This document shows positions 26,019 through 33,464 of a stretch of 64,000 nucleotides of DNA, piece after piece; position 1 is the first letter of the stretch, and every line of letters starts with the position of its first letter. The stretch is from Amycolatopsis sp. NBC_01480. Lineage in GTDB: Bacteria; Actinomycetota; Actinomycetes; Mycobacteriales; Pseudonocardiaceae. Location of the stretch: assembly GCF_036227205.1 (NCBI RefSeq), contig NZ_CP109442.1, positions 1,364,001-1,428,000 of the forward strand. Direction: 5' to 3'. A program made the position numbers and the translations under genes. Below the pieces are notes generated by a model. That model did no database searches. It had not been told where the DNA came from and saw only the letters and a program-made list of their open reading frames with translations.

Positions 26019-26501
26019 GTGGTGATCGACGTTGAGCACTACCAGCGGATACTCGGGGACGAGCTCCGCAAGCTCAGGCGCGGGCGCGGCTGGACGCGCA
26101 AGGAGCTGAACCGGCATCTGCAGAGCGAAATCTCCCTGCAGACGCTGGCGACGTACGAGCTGGGCACGCGCCAGTGTTCCGTGGTGCGCCTGGTCGAGCT
26201 GTGCGTCGCCATGGACGAGCTTCCCCAGGACCTGCTGGCGAAGGTGCACAGACGCGTATTCGTGGAAGAGCCCGGCCGCGTCCGGGTCGATCTGCACCGG
26301 GTGATCGCGGAGGCCGCCCCGGAGCTGCTGCCGCTGCGCCGCTGGGCGGAAGACCGCCTCCGCCAGGCCGCCGACCCGGGCCCGGACTCGAGTTCGGCGG
26401 AAGTGTCGCTCGACCTCGCGGCGCTGGAACGCATGGCGGAACTCTGTGACTTGCCGACTGTCGAGTTGATTACCCACCTTCGCAAGCTCCAACCCAGCTG
26501 A
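26019..26501 (+). CDS. XRE-type helix-turn-helix regulator
   Basis: About 160 residues from GTG 26019 (another GTG follows at 26022 and the frame is open upstream, so the exact start is uncertain). N-terminal HTH: LRKLRRGRGWTRKELNRHLQ, ISLQTLATYELGTRQCSVVR, LVELCVAMDELPQDLL. A helical C-terminal domain follows. The pattern recalls BldD-like actinobacterial regulators with an N-terminal XRE fold, but the BldD c-di-GMP motif (RxD … RxxD) is not evident. It is followed by a terminator at 26533. Confidence 0.75.
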   Translation: MVIDVEHYQRILGDELRKLRRGRGWTRKELNRHLQSEISLQTLATYELGTRQCSVVRLVELCVAMDELPQDLLAKVHRRVFVEEPGRVRVDLHRVIAEAAPELLPLRRWAEDRLRQAADPGPDSSSAEVSLDLAALERMAELCDLPTVELITHLRKLQPS

Positions 26502-26532
26502 GGGGTTCGAGCCTGACCTGGTCTGGCACGAG

Positions 26533-26568
26533 GGGGACTTTCGCGTCGTCGAGGGCCGCGAAGTCCCC
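26533..26568 (+). terminator. Hairpin terminator after the XRE gene
   Basis: GGGGACTTTCGCG … CGCGAAGTCCCC forms a 12-bp stem with one bulged T and an 11-base loop, 32 bp after the stop at 26501. T-poor tail, as is usual in actinobacteria. The remaining gap to 26880 shows no gene. Confidence 0.65.
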
Positions 26569-26880
26569 TTCACCGCCGGGCACTCGGGCTTCGGCGCTGC
26601 GCAGGCCACCGACGCCGCACCAAGCGGACCTCTGTCGCTGAATCACGTCGATCTCCGCCCACTGGAAAGTTCCCGCTCCGCCACCGGCGACGCCGAGTGG
26701 TCACCGCAACGCGCCCGGCGGCCGTCTGCCCTCGGACCGCCGGGCCACCCCTGACCGCTCGGCGGCGCGAACGTCCCCCTCGCGCCGCCGAGCACCGGAT
26801 GGCCGTGGACGTCGCCAGTTGTTGTCACCCCGCCGAGCAGCCCTCGCGGCGGATCGGTGCGCTTGCCCGTCGGATCCGGG

Positions 26881-26899
26881 AACTTACTCAGAGTAGGTT
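26881..26899. promoter_or_regulatory. 19-bp palindrome, candidate TetR operator
   Basis: AACTTACTC-A-GAGTAGGTT. The arms match at 8 of 9 positions as an inverted repeat. It lies 20 bp before the TetR gene start, over the expected -35 region, so binding would shut the promoter. Autorepression through such a site is the rule in TetR regulators. Confidence 0.6.
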
Positions 26900-26907
26900 A
26901 CCGCCGG

Positions 26908-26913
26908 TAGAGT
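26908..26913 (+). promoter_or_regulatory. -10 element of a leaderless promoter (TetR gene)
   Basis: TAGAGT ends six bases before GTG 26920. With this spacing transcription would start at the first codon, and no ribosome site is present. The operator palindrome lies just upstream. Confidence 0.45.
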
Positions 26914-26919
26914 GCTCCC

Positions 26920-27519
26920 GTGACCACCGCGAAACGCAAGCGCATGCCTCGAGCCGAGCGAGAACGGCAGATGCTCGAGGTCGCGGAGCGGGTGTTCAGC
27001 GAGCGCGGCTACGCGGCGGCCTCGATGGACGAGATCGCCGAGCTGGTGGGCGTCTCGAAGCCGATGCTGTACGAGTACTTCCGCTCGAAGGAGGGCTTGC
27101 TGCTGGCGTGCATCGCGGAGTCGCGGGCGGCGTTGCGCGAGGTCACGGAGCGGGCGACGGTCGGCGCGGAGACCGCGGAAGAGGCGCTGCGGCGTGGATT
27201 GCTGGCGTTTTTCGTGTTCATCCGCGAGCGCCGTCAGGCCTGGTCGCTGCTGCGGCACGAAATGGCCTTGATCGGCACGCCGGCGGCCGACGAAATCGAG
27301 CAGACCCGCCGCCAGCAGACCGACCTGATCGCGGCCCTGGTGAGCGGCCACCTCGACAGCGAGGACGAGATGCGCGCCGGAGCGTCCGCCGAACTCGTCG
27401 TCGGCGCCTGCGAGCGGCTCGCGATCTGGTGCGAGCGCTTCCCCGACGTCACCCCCGAAATGGCGACCGGCTACGCCATGGACATGCTCTGGTCCGGACT
27501 GTCACGACCGGGCCGCTGA
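26920..27519 (+). CDS. TetR/AcrR family transcriptional regulator
   Basis: 199 residues from GTG 26920. HTH at about 12-58: RERQMLEVAERVFSERGYAA, SMDEIAELVGVSKPMLYEYF, RSKEGLLLACI. The C-terminal ligand domain is helical (RQAWSLLRHEMALIGTPAAD). Apparently leaderless and preceded by a 19-bp palindrome. The target beyond itself is unknown; the next gene on the strand is 211 bp away. Confidence 0.9.
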   Translation: MTTAKRKRMPRAERERQMLEVAERVFSERGYAAASMDEIAELVGVSKPMLYEYFRSKEGLLLACIAESRAALREVTERATVGAETAEEALRRGLLAFFVFIRERRQAWSLLRHEMALIGTPAADEIEQTRRQQTDLIAALVSGHLDSEDEMRAGASAELVVGACERLAIWCERFPDVTPEMATGYAMDMLWSGLSRPGR

Positions 27520-27730
27520 GACGCCCGTGAAGATGCGCGTGCATTAGGCCATTCGGTCGTCACTCAGCGCTCATTCCCTCTCGTTACTTGTGACACAGAG
27601 TTTTCCTACGGTATCGATGACACTGTAGAAAGACTGATGGAGAGTCGCGGGGAGCAGAAAATCGCGTCATGAACGTGCGGTGGCCGAGTCCCGGCCAGTA
27701 ACGCATGCTGATGACGAGAGGGGTGGGACA

Positions 27731-28399
27731 GTGGTGGAGACGATCACAGCGACGTACCTGCACGACGACGAAGACTGGACGATCACCGTCAACGGCCGGG
27801 GCAAGGAGCTGTCGGCGAAGGCGCCGGGGATCATCGCTGCCCGTGACCGCGCCGACCAGCTGGTCGAACAGGTCGCCCCGGACGGGCGACCCACGGTCGT
27901 GCACCTGCTCAACGGCAGTGCGCTGGAGTTCACCAGCACCTACATGACCGCCCGGCTGACCCTCCCGGAGATCGAACCCCTGCAGGTCCCGCCCGCGGGG
28001 ACGAAGTCCGCTGCTGGTGCCGCGCCTGCTGGTTCTGCGGTTTCTGCTGGTGACGCGGCTGCGGGTTCGGCGGCTGGAGATCCCGCCTCCGCCGGTGCTA
28101 CTTCTGCTGGTCCTGCCTCCGCCGGTCCCGCGCCTGCCACCACTCCGGTCGACCGGGCCCCGTCCTCGGCCGGGACCTCCGCGACTCCGGCCGAGGGCCC
28201 CGCGAACGCCGACGCCACGGCCGACTCGGTGTCCGTGCCCGGCCAGGCTTCCGCCTCCGCGACCCCGAGGGCGGCCAAGCCGCAGCTCCCGTCGAGCAAG
28301 CAGCTCTCGAAGGAGGTCGAGGACCGCAAGCCCGAGGCGCCCAGCCGTCCCGGCGTCCCCGCGGGTGCCTCGGCGAAGCCACCGGTAACTCGCGCCTGA
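27731..28399 (+). CDS. Actinobacterial hypothetical protein with Ala/Pro/Ser-rich tail
   Basis: 222 residues from GTG 27731 (GTG 27734 also possible). The first 78 residues (ETITATYLHDDEDWTITVNG, KELSAKAPGIIAARDRADQL, VEQVAPDGRPTVVHLLNGSA) form a compact alpha/beta unit that I do not assign to a family. The next 110 are low-complexity Ala/Gly/Ser/Pro, with a charged end (QLSKEVEDRKPEAPSRP). Codon bias is normal through the N-terminal part. No signal peptide. Confidence 0.65.
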   Translation: MVETITATYLHDDEDWTITVNGRGKELSAKAPGIIAARDRADQLVEQVAPDGRPTVVHLLNGSALEFTSTYMTARLTLPEIEPLQVPPAGTKSAAGAAPAGSAVSAGDAAAGSAAGDPASAGATSAGPASAGPAPATTPVDRAPSSAGTSATPAEGPANADATADSVSVPGQASASATPRAAKPQLPSSKQLSKEVEDRKPEAPSRPGVPAGASAKPPVTRA

Positions 28400-28465
28400 C
28401 CAGTACAAACACCAGCCTCGGCTGGATCGCGGGCCCCGCCGAGATCGCGGACCCGCTAGAGAGTC

Positions 28466-28489
28466 GCGCCCAGTAGAACCACTGGGCGC
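28466..28489 (+). terminator. Hairpin terminator
   Basis: GCGCCCAGT-AGAACC-ACTGGGCGC, a perfect 9-bp stem with a 6-base loop, 66 bp after the stop of the hypothetical gene. Confidence 0.65.
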
Positions 28490-28630
28490 GCAGAGCCTCA
28501 CAGAACCGCTCGCCCGCGGAGTCCGAGCGGGACCTAGGGCATGCCACGAAACGGCGCTGCCTTCAGCCGGTCCGCAAATTAGCGGTGCGGGTTCCCAGCC
28601 AGGCGCGCGAAGCAGCACAGGGTCTCAGCA

Positions 28631-28850
28631 AGACTGCGAAAGCTGCGCAGGACGAAGCGAGATCTCCACTGCGCCGCGGACCTGCCATGAAGTATTGCCG
28701 GGTGTCGGCGAGACCGTGAAGCTGCCGCGGTGCGAGCGGGATCTCAAGCAGGGCTGCGGACCTGCCACCAAGCCGCGGCGTGCCAGCGAACCGCCACAGA
28801 CCGGCGCGTCAGCCAGACCGCGAAGCTGCCGCAGGGGCAGCGGGGTCTCA
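28631..28850. repeat. Three degenerate ~36-bp repeats in a gene-free interval
   Basis: Related blocks near 28631-28667, 28711-28746 and 28815-28850 share an AGACCGCGAAGCTGCCGC-like start and a GCGGGATCTCA-like end. A second word, GCGGACCTGCCA, occurs at 28676 and 28756. The whole interval 28400-28847 holds no gene; the last copy touches the stop of the DUF3618 gene. Confidence 0.55.
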
Positions 28851-29069
28851 GCGGAACAGTTTGCGAACCAGCAGCACGGCGATCAGTGCGCCGGCGCCGA
28901 TCAGGGGGTACTTGACCTTCGGGTTGTCCAGCTTGGCGCGAAGGCCGTCCTTGGCCGCGTTCGCGAGCTTCTGCGGGTTGGCCTTGGTGCCCAGCTGGTC
29001 GAGCGTCGCCACCAGGTTGGTCCTGGCCTGCTCGATCTCACGCTCGATAGTCTCGGGGTCGCGAGCCAC
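28848..29069 (-). CDS. DUF3618 small membrane protein
   Basis: 73 residues from GTG 29069, with GAGGAGGG just upstream. MARDPETIEREIEQARTNLV is the DUF3618 signature, followed by an amphipathic helix and a C-terminal TM (YPLIGAGALIAVLLVRKLF). Found widely in actinobacteria; function not established. Divergent from the tRNA. Confidence 0.85.
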   Translation of the reverse strand: MARDPETIEREIEQARTNLVATLDQLGTKANPQKLANAAKDGLRAKLDNPKVKYPLIGAGALIAVLLVRKLFR

Positions 29070-29190
29070 GTGCCCTCCTCGCCGCATGGACTGTAGGCGC
29101 CCACGTTAGAGGACTCCCCGCCCACGACGGCCACTGGCCACGCCGAGCCGACCCGAACGTGGTGCACGCTACGATTCCCGGAGGTTCCCG

Positions 29191-29264
29191 GGGGCCGTAG
29201 CCCAATTGGCAGAGGCACACGGTTTAGGTCCGTGCCAGTGAGAGTTCGAGTCTCTCCGGCCCCA
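29191..29264 (+). tRNA. tRNA-Leu (anticodon UAG), short variable arm
   Basis: 74 nt. Acceptor GGGGCCG/CGGCCCC, D-arm GCC…GGC with AATTGGCAGA loop, anticodon stem CACGG/CCGTG, loop TTTAGGT with anticodon TAG, variable region CCAGT of only 5 nt, T-arm GAGAG-TTCGAGT-CTCTC, discriminator A. CCA is not encoded. UAG reads the Leu codon CUA, and A73 is the leucyl-tRNA synthetase identity base. Bacterial tRNA-Leu normally has a long class II variable arm, so this is an unusual molecule; a specialised or non-canonical tRNA is possible. Confidence 0.8.
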
Positions 29265-29390
29265 CTCGCAGGCTCTGACCTGCACGGCGACTATCAGCCC
29301 GGAAGGCCCTCAGGGGCCTGTGCCACCAACGTGCCACGCCCAGAGGAGTTGGCCTACGGCAGCGGCCAGGGCTGCCCGCACAGGGATCTG

Positions 29391-29610
29391 TTATGCAGGC
29401 TGCGAGCTTCGCTGTCGCGAAATCGCGGCTCGTCGTGGGCGAAGACGACTTGGCCGGCCGCGGCAGTGGACGCCGGTCTTGTCGAAGATGCTCTTCAGGT
29501 GTCGCTGGACGGTGTGCGCGGGCACCAGCCAGCTCGGCCACGATCTGGGTGGTCAACGCGCCCTGCGGAACCAGTCCGGTGAGCGCCAGGACGGCAAGGC
29601 CGTCCTGGTG
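29391..29610 (-). pseudogene. Decayed LuxR-type regulator C-terminus
   Basis: Read on the minus strand in three successive frames, the sequence gives LTTQIVAELAG, then VPAHTVQRHLKSIFDKTGVH, then GQVVFAHDEPRFRDSEA. In order, these are the HTH and C-terminal tail of a LuxR/NarL-type regulator, broken by at least two frameshifts. The N-terminal part is not found. The rest of 29265-29813 has no gene; it lies between the tRNA and the LLM oxidoreductase, a place where mobile DNA often enters and leaves. Confidence 0.65.
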
Positions 29611-29813
29611 GACCCGGCCCCGGGACAGGTCGGTGCGGCCTTACAGGCAGTGCTCGACGCCGGCGCCTCGGCGTTCGACCTCAAGCTGAAGAGCACCGGT
29701 GGCCAGCCGGCGAACCTCGAGCTGGACGCCGTCGGTCTGTCCAAGATCCAGTTCGCTGATCCCGGCGCCGATATCTGGTTGCCCCGCCCTGCGCGGCGAA
29801 GCACGATCGGGGC

Positions 29814-30683
29814 ATGCGCTTTTCGATCAACATTCCGAACTTCGGGGAGTTCGCCGACGCCAGGACGGTCGCGGCGGTGGCCGCGGCGGCCGAGCAGGCG
29901 GGCTGGGACGCGTTGTTCGTGTGGGATCACGTGGTGCACGACAAACGCGAGCGCCAAGGACAGCCGTTCGGCGATCCTTGGATGCTGCTGACCGCCGCCG
30001 CGCTGGCGACTTCGCGGATCAAGCTGGGCACGCTGGTCACCCCGGTGGCGCGGCGACGGCCGGAGCAGCTGGCCCGGCAGGTGGCCACCCTGGACTCGGC
30101 GAGCGGCGGGCGGGTGATCTTCAGCGCCGGCCTCGGCGGCCCGATCGCGGACGAGTTCGGCAGCTTCGGCGAGCCGACCGACCCGGTGGTGCTGGCCGAG
30201 CGGCTGGACGAAGGCCTGGGCCTGCTGGAGCGTTATTGGACCGGCGAGCCGGTGGACCATCAGGGCCGGCACTACCAAGTCCACGACGTCACATTGCTGC
30301 CCGCCTCGGTGCAACGCCCCCGCCCGCCGGTCTGGATCGCCGGGTACTGGCCGCACCGCCGGCCGATGCGCCGGGCCGCGCGCTGGGACGGCGTGGTCCC
30401 GATGTTCGCCGACGCCGGGCACGGGCGCGCTCCGCAGGCCGGCCAGGTCCGCGAGCTGGTCAGCTACGTCCGCCAGCATCGTGACGGACGGGAGAACGAG
30501 CCGTTCGGGGTGGTCGTCGGCGGGATCAGCCCGGGTGATCGGGCCCAGGCCCGCGACCTGATCGGACCGCTGGCCGACGCGGGCGCCACCTGGTGGGACG
30601 AACGCCAGCTCCAAACCGGCGAAGACCTCTCCCGCCTGGAGCCGACCCTGCGCCGGATCGAGCAGGGGCCGCCCGTTCTGTAG
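29814..30683 (+). CDS. LLM class flavin-dependent oxidoreductase
   Basis: 289 residues. Luciferase-like TIM barrel: MRFSINIPNFGEFADARTVA, AEQAGWDALFVWDHV, SRIKLGTLVTPVARRRPEQL, ARQVATLDSASGGRVIFSAG and PPVWIAGYWPHRRPMRRAA. Similar to FMN- or F420-dependent members; the cofactor cannot be fixed from motifs alone. The first codon follows directly on the degraded region upstream. Confidence 0.87.
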   Translation: MRFSINIPNFGEFADARTVAAVAAAAEQAGWDALFVWDHVVHDKRERQGQPFGDPWMLLTAAALATSRIKLGTLVTPVARRRPEQLARQVATLDSASGGRVIFSAGLGGPIADEFGSFGEPTDPVVLAERLDEGLGLLERYWTGEPVDHQGRHYQVHDVTLLPASVQRPRPPVWIAGYWPHRRPMRRAARWDGVVPMFADAGHGRAPQAGQVRELVSYVRQHRDGRENEPFGVVVGGISPGDRAQARDLIGPLADAGATWWDERQLQTGEDLSRLEPTLRRIEQGPPVL

Positions 30684-30778
30684 CCGCACAGGTTGCAGCG
30701 GCCCGGATTTCACGCGGCCAGGTTGTAGCGATCCGGCTTGCGGACACAGGCCGCCGACGCTTGTGGCAGCCTTCAGCC

Positions 30779-31294
30779 ATGTCACCACTTCTCGTCCGCC
30801 CGGCCGACCTCGCCGCGGAGGCGGACGCGGTCGGCGACCTCATGGTCGAGTACATGACCTGGGCCACCAAGCAGTTCAGAGCCACCTTCGGTCTCGACGC
30901 CCCCACCGATCCCGCGCAGATGCGGGACGGTCTCGACGATTACGCCAAGCCGTCGAGCGCCCTGCTGGTCGCCGTCACCGCGGACGGGGACCTCGCCGGG
31001 GCCGGGGCGCTGCGGACCCTGGAACCGGGGATCGTGGAGCTCAAGCGGATGTACGTCCGCCCGGCCTGGCGCGGCCGGCACGTTGGGTCCCGGCTGCTCG
31101 ACGGGCTGCTGGACCAGGCGGCCGAGCTGGGCGCCTCGACGATCCGGCTCGACACCGCGCGCTTCATGCAGGACGCCCATGGCCTGTACCGATCGCGGGG
31201 CTTCGTGGAGCGGGACCACTATCAGGGCACCGAAATCCCCCCGGACTTCCAGCAGTACTGGGCCTTCTTCGAGCGGTCCGTCACGGGCGCCTGA
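30779..31294 (+). CDS. GNAT family N-acetyltransferase
   Basis: 171 residues from ATG 30779. Acetyl-CoA-binding motif A: ELKRMYVRPAWRGRHVGSRL (R-x-x-G-x-G/A type), then LDTARFMQDAHGLYRSRGFV. The C-terminus YQGTEIPPDFQQYWAFFER is common in GNATs that act on small amines. Upstream, the words CAGGTTG(C/T)AGCG recur twice in the 95-bp gap. Confidence 0.88.
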   Translation: MSPLLVRPADLAAEADAVGDLMVEYMTWATKQFRATFGLDAPTDPAQMRDGLDDYAKPSSALLVAVTADGDLAGAGALRTLEPGIVELKRMYVRPAWRGRHVGSRLLDGLLDQAAELGASTIRLDTARFMQDAHGLYRSRGFVERDHYQGTEIPPDFQQYWAFFERSVTGA

Positions 31295-31330
31295 GCACTT
31301 TTCACCGCAGCAGGGCGGTCGCGGCACGGC

Positions 31331-31336
31331 TATCGT
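31331..31336 (+). promoter_or_regulatory. -10 element of a leaderless promoter (toxin-antitoxin operon)
   Basis: TATCGT ends six bases before ATG 31343; no ribosome site lies between. Transcription from here would start at the first codon of the antitoxin. Confidence 0.45.
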
Positions 31337-31342
31337 CTTCCC

Positions 31343-31546
31343 ATGGGGCAGACACTTCCGGTCGAGTTCACCGCCGACGAGGTCGAGGAGATCCAGCGGG
31401 AGGCCGCCGCCGCGGGACGGAGCGTGCAGGACTTCGTGCGCGAGACGCTGATGGTCGCCGTGACCTCGCGGGGAGGCCGGCGCTGCGCCGCGCTCGACCA
31501 CGTGCTCGAAGCCAGCACCGGCCTCAACGAACGGCTCGCGCGGTGA
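31343..31546 (+). CDS. Ribbon-helix-helix antitoxin of a Doc-type toxin-antitoxin pair
   Basis: 67 residues: LPVEFTADEVEEIQREAAAA, GRSVQDFVRETLMVAV. The short beta strand followed by two helices fits the CopG/RHH fold that binds operator DNA. It overlaps the Fic/Doc gene by four bases (GTGA), the usual antitoxin-first order. The C-terminal half would neutralise the toxin. Confidence 0.78.
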   Translation: MGQTLPVEFTADEVEEIQREAAAAGRSVQDFVRETLMVAVTSRGGRRCAALDHVLEASTGLNERLAR

Positions 31547-31917
31547 TCGACTACCTCACTGTGCACGACCTGATGGTCGTCGCGCGGCGGGTGGTCACCG
31601 GGGAGCTGGCGGTGCGCGACACGGGCATCCTGGCGTCCGCCGCCGCGCGGCCGCAGACGTGTGTGTTCGGTGAGGACGCCTACCCCGGCGTCTGGGAGAA
31701 GGCCGCGGCGCTGATGGAGTCCCTCGGCCGCGGTCATCCCCTGATCGACGGCAACAAACGCCTCGCCTGGACCGCCACCTGGTTCTTCCTCGGCCTCAAC
31801 GACCACCCGCTGCGCGCGCCGCTGGACGAGGACGCGGCCGAGCCGTTTGTCCACGACGTCGTCCAGGGCCGGCTCGACCTGCCGCGCATCGCGGCCCGGC
31901 TCCCCGATTTCGCTTAG
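31543..31917 (+). CDS. Doc-type (Fic family) toxin
   Basis: 124 residues from GTG 31543. The Fic motif reads HPLIDGNKRLAW at about residues 66-77, the H-x-x-x-D-G-N-K-R form of Doc toxins. Doc phosphorylates elongation factor Tu and stops translation. Length matches phage P1 Doc (126). Other features are the N-terminal YLTVHDLMVVARRVV and LDLPRIAARLPDF at the end. Confidence 0.88.
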   Translation: MIDYLTVHDLMVVARRVVTGELAVRDTGILASAAARPQTCVFGEDAYPGVWEKAAALMESLGRGHPLIDGNKRLAWTATWFFLGLNDHPLRAPLDEDAAEPFVHDVVQGRLDLPRIAARLPDFA

Positions 31918-32033
31918 CCGCGAAGCCACACTTTAGTCCTAAGTAGACGGTCCCGCGAAGGACCGGCTGCTTCACCACACGGCCACCGGACCCGTAGGCT
32001 GGCCATCCGAAGCGAAATACGGGGAGGTGCGCC

Positions 32034-32216
32034 GTGGCGAAGGGCGGCCCGCTGAGCTGGCTCCGCCGGTGGACGGACTGGTTCGAGAACCGCGGCGTCT
32101 ACATCCCCGGCGAGGAGAGCCGCGCCGTCGACCCCGTGCGTGACTTCGGCTGGCTGATGGTCGCGTGGGGCGCGGGCGTCGCAGTCTTCATCCTCCTGTT
32201 CGCCTTCGCCGTTTAA
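32034..32216 (+). CDS. Small single-span membrane protein
   Basis: 60 residues from GTG 32034, with GGGGAGGTG upstream. A basic N-terminal part (WLRRWTDWFENRGVYIPGEE) and one C-terminal TM (FGWLMVAWGAGVAVFILLFA). Function not recognised. Confidence 0.65.
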   Translation: MAKGGPLSWLRRWTDWFENRGVYIPGEESRAVDPVRDFGWLMVAWGAGVAVFILLFAFAV

Positions 32217-32396
32217 GTGGCGTTTCGGTGACGACTGTCACCCGGTGTGCCCTTTCGGTCACGGATCGGCCACGGGTCGACACCAGGTGCGCGTCTTCGC
32301 CCGCGCGCACGTGCATGTACGGCCACAGTGGAGCGGGTCCGCTTCGGCAGCTACGCCGAACGGCCCCCGCACACACCCCGACTGGAGTACCCCGCG

Positions 32397-32933
32397 ATGG
32401 CGCCCGCGCGCACCCCGAAGCTGTTGCTGTCCGCCTTCCTGCTGTTCGGGGTGGCGGCCTGCGGGGTCGACGCGCGCGAGGGCACGGCGGCGCTCGGCGG
32501 TGGCGGCGCCCCGGCGAAGGCGGCGGCCGCGCAGTCCTCGAACGAACTGCAGTTCGGCGCCGAGCACCGGTTCGCCAGCGGCATCACGATCTCCGTTTCG
32601 GCCCCGCAGTCGTTCCAGCCGAGCCCGGCGGCATATCCGCGTAGCCCGCGAGCGGCGTCGTTCGACATCGCGGTGACGAACAACGGCGCCGATGCGTACA
32701 AACTGTCCGGCCTCGCGGTCACGGCGACCATCGCCGGACGGCCGGCCAAGCAGGTCGTGGACGCCACGCAGGGGTTGAACGGCATCTTCGACGCGGGCAA
32801 GGACCTTCAGTCCGGCCGCACGGCGCAGATGACCCTCGCGTTCGCCGTGCCCGCGCAGACCACGCAGCTCAAGGTGCAGCTGCGGCCCAGCGGCGCCGAG
32901 CCTGGCGTGGTCACGTACTGCGGCGACGCCTGA
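32397..32933 (+). CDS. Secreted lipoprotein, DUF4352-like domain
   Basis: 178 residues from ATG 32397. Lipoprotein signal LLLSAFLLFGVAACG, with the lipobox V-A-A-C. After a Gly/Ala linker comes a beta-sandwich-like domain (FDIAVTNNGADAYKLSGLAV, LQSGRTAQMTLAFAVP), as in DUF4352 or telomeric-repeat-like extracellular proteins. It is anchored in the membrane and faces the cell wall. Role not known. Confidence 0.75.
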   Translation: MAPARTPKLLLSAFLLFGVAACGVDAREGTAALGGGGAPAKAAAAQSSNELQFGAEHRFASGITISVSAPQSFQPSPAAYPRSPRAASFDIAVTNNGADAYKLSGLAVTATIAGRPAKQVVDATQGLNGIFDAGKDLQSGRTAQMTLAFAVPAQTTQLKVQLRPSGAEPGVVTYCGDA

Positions 32934-32948
32934 ATTAGTCTCGGAGTC

Positions 32949-33422
32949 ATGACCGAGCGACTTTCCCAGGGCGACGCCGCCCCCGACTTCACCCTGTCCG
33001 ACAGCACGGGCAAGGACGTCTCGTTGAGCGACTTCCGCGGCCAGGCCGTGGTCGTGTACTTCTACCCCGCCGCCGGCACGCCGGGCTGCACCAAGCAGGC
33101 CTGCGACTTCCGCGACAACCTGGCCGAGCTGAACGACGCCGGTTACCAGGTGCTGGGCGTCTCGCCGGACAAGCCGGAGAAGCTCGCCAAGTTCGTCGCG
33201 GCCGAGCAGCTGACCTTCCCGCTGCTTTCGGACCCGGACAAGACGGTGCTCACCGCGTGGGGCGCGTTCGGCGAGAAGAAGAACTACGGCCGAGTGGTGC
33301 AGGGCGTCATCCGCTCCACGTTCATCGTGGACGCCGAGGGCAAGATCGCGAAGGCGCTCTACAACGTCCGCGCCACCGGGCACGTCGCGAAGCTGATCAA
33401 GGACCTCGGCCTGGCGGCCTGA
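32949..33422 (+). CDS. bcp: Thioredoxin-dependent thiol peroxidase (Bcp/PrxQ)
   Basis: 157 residues. Peroxiredoxin of the Bcp class: GDAAPDFTLSDSTGKDVSLS, YFYPAAGTPGCTKQACDFRD with the peroxidatic Cys in TPGCT and the resolving Cys five residues later, and VIRSTFIVDAEGKIAKALYN. It reduces H2O2 and organic peroxides with thioredoxin. GGAG precedes ATG 32949. Its 3' end is followed by a hairpin later split by an IS element. Confidence 0.92.
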   Translation: MTERLSQGDAAPDFTLSDSTGKDVSLSDFRGQAVVVYFYPAAGTPGCTKQACDFRDNLAELNDAGYQVLGVSPDKPEKLAKFVAAEQLTFPLLSDPDKTVLTAWGAFGEKKNYGRVVQGVIRSTFIVDAEGKIAKALYNVRATGHVAKLIKDLGLAA

Positions 33423-33431
33423 CCTGTACCA

Positions 33432-33464
33432 GGCTCGTGAGTGTTTAGACCGGTTCTAACCGTC
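33432..33464. repeat. Left half of an IS-split hairpin (family A) with target duplication
   Basis: GGCTCGTGAGTG (33432-33443) is the left stem; ACCGGTTCTAACCGTC (33449-33464) is the inner part, repeated exactly at 34775-34790 after the IS. It starts 10 bp after the bcp stop. Confidence 0.8.
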
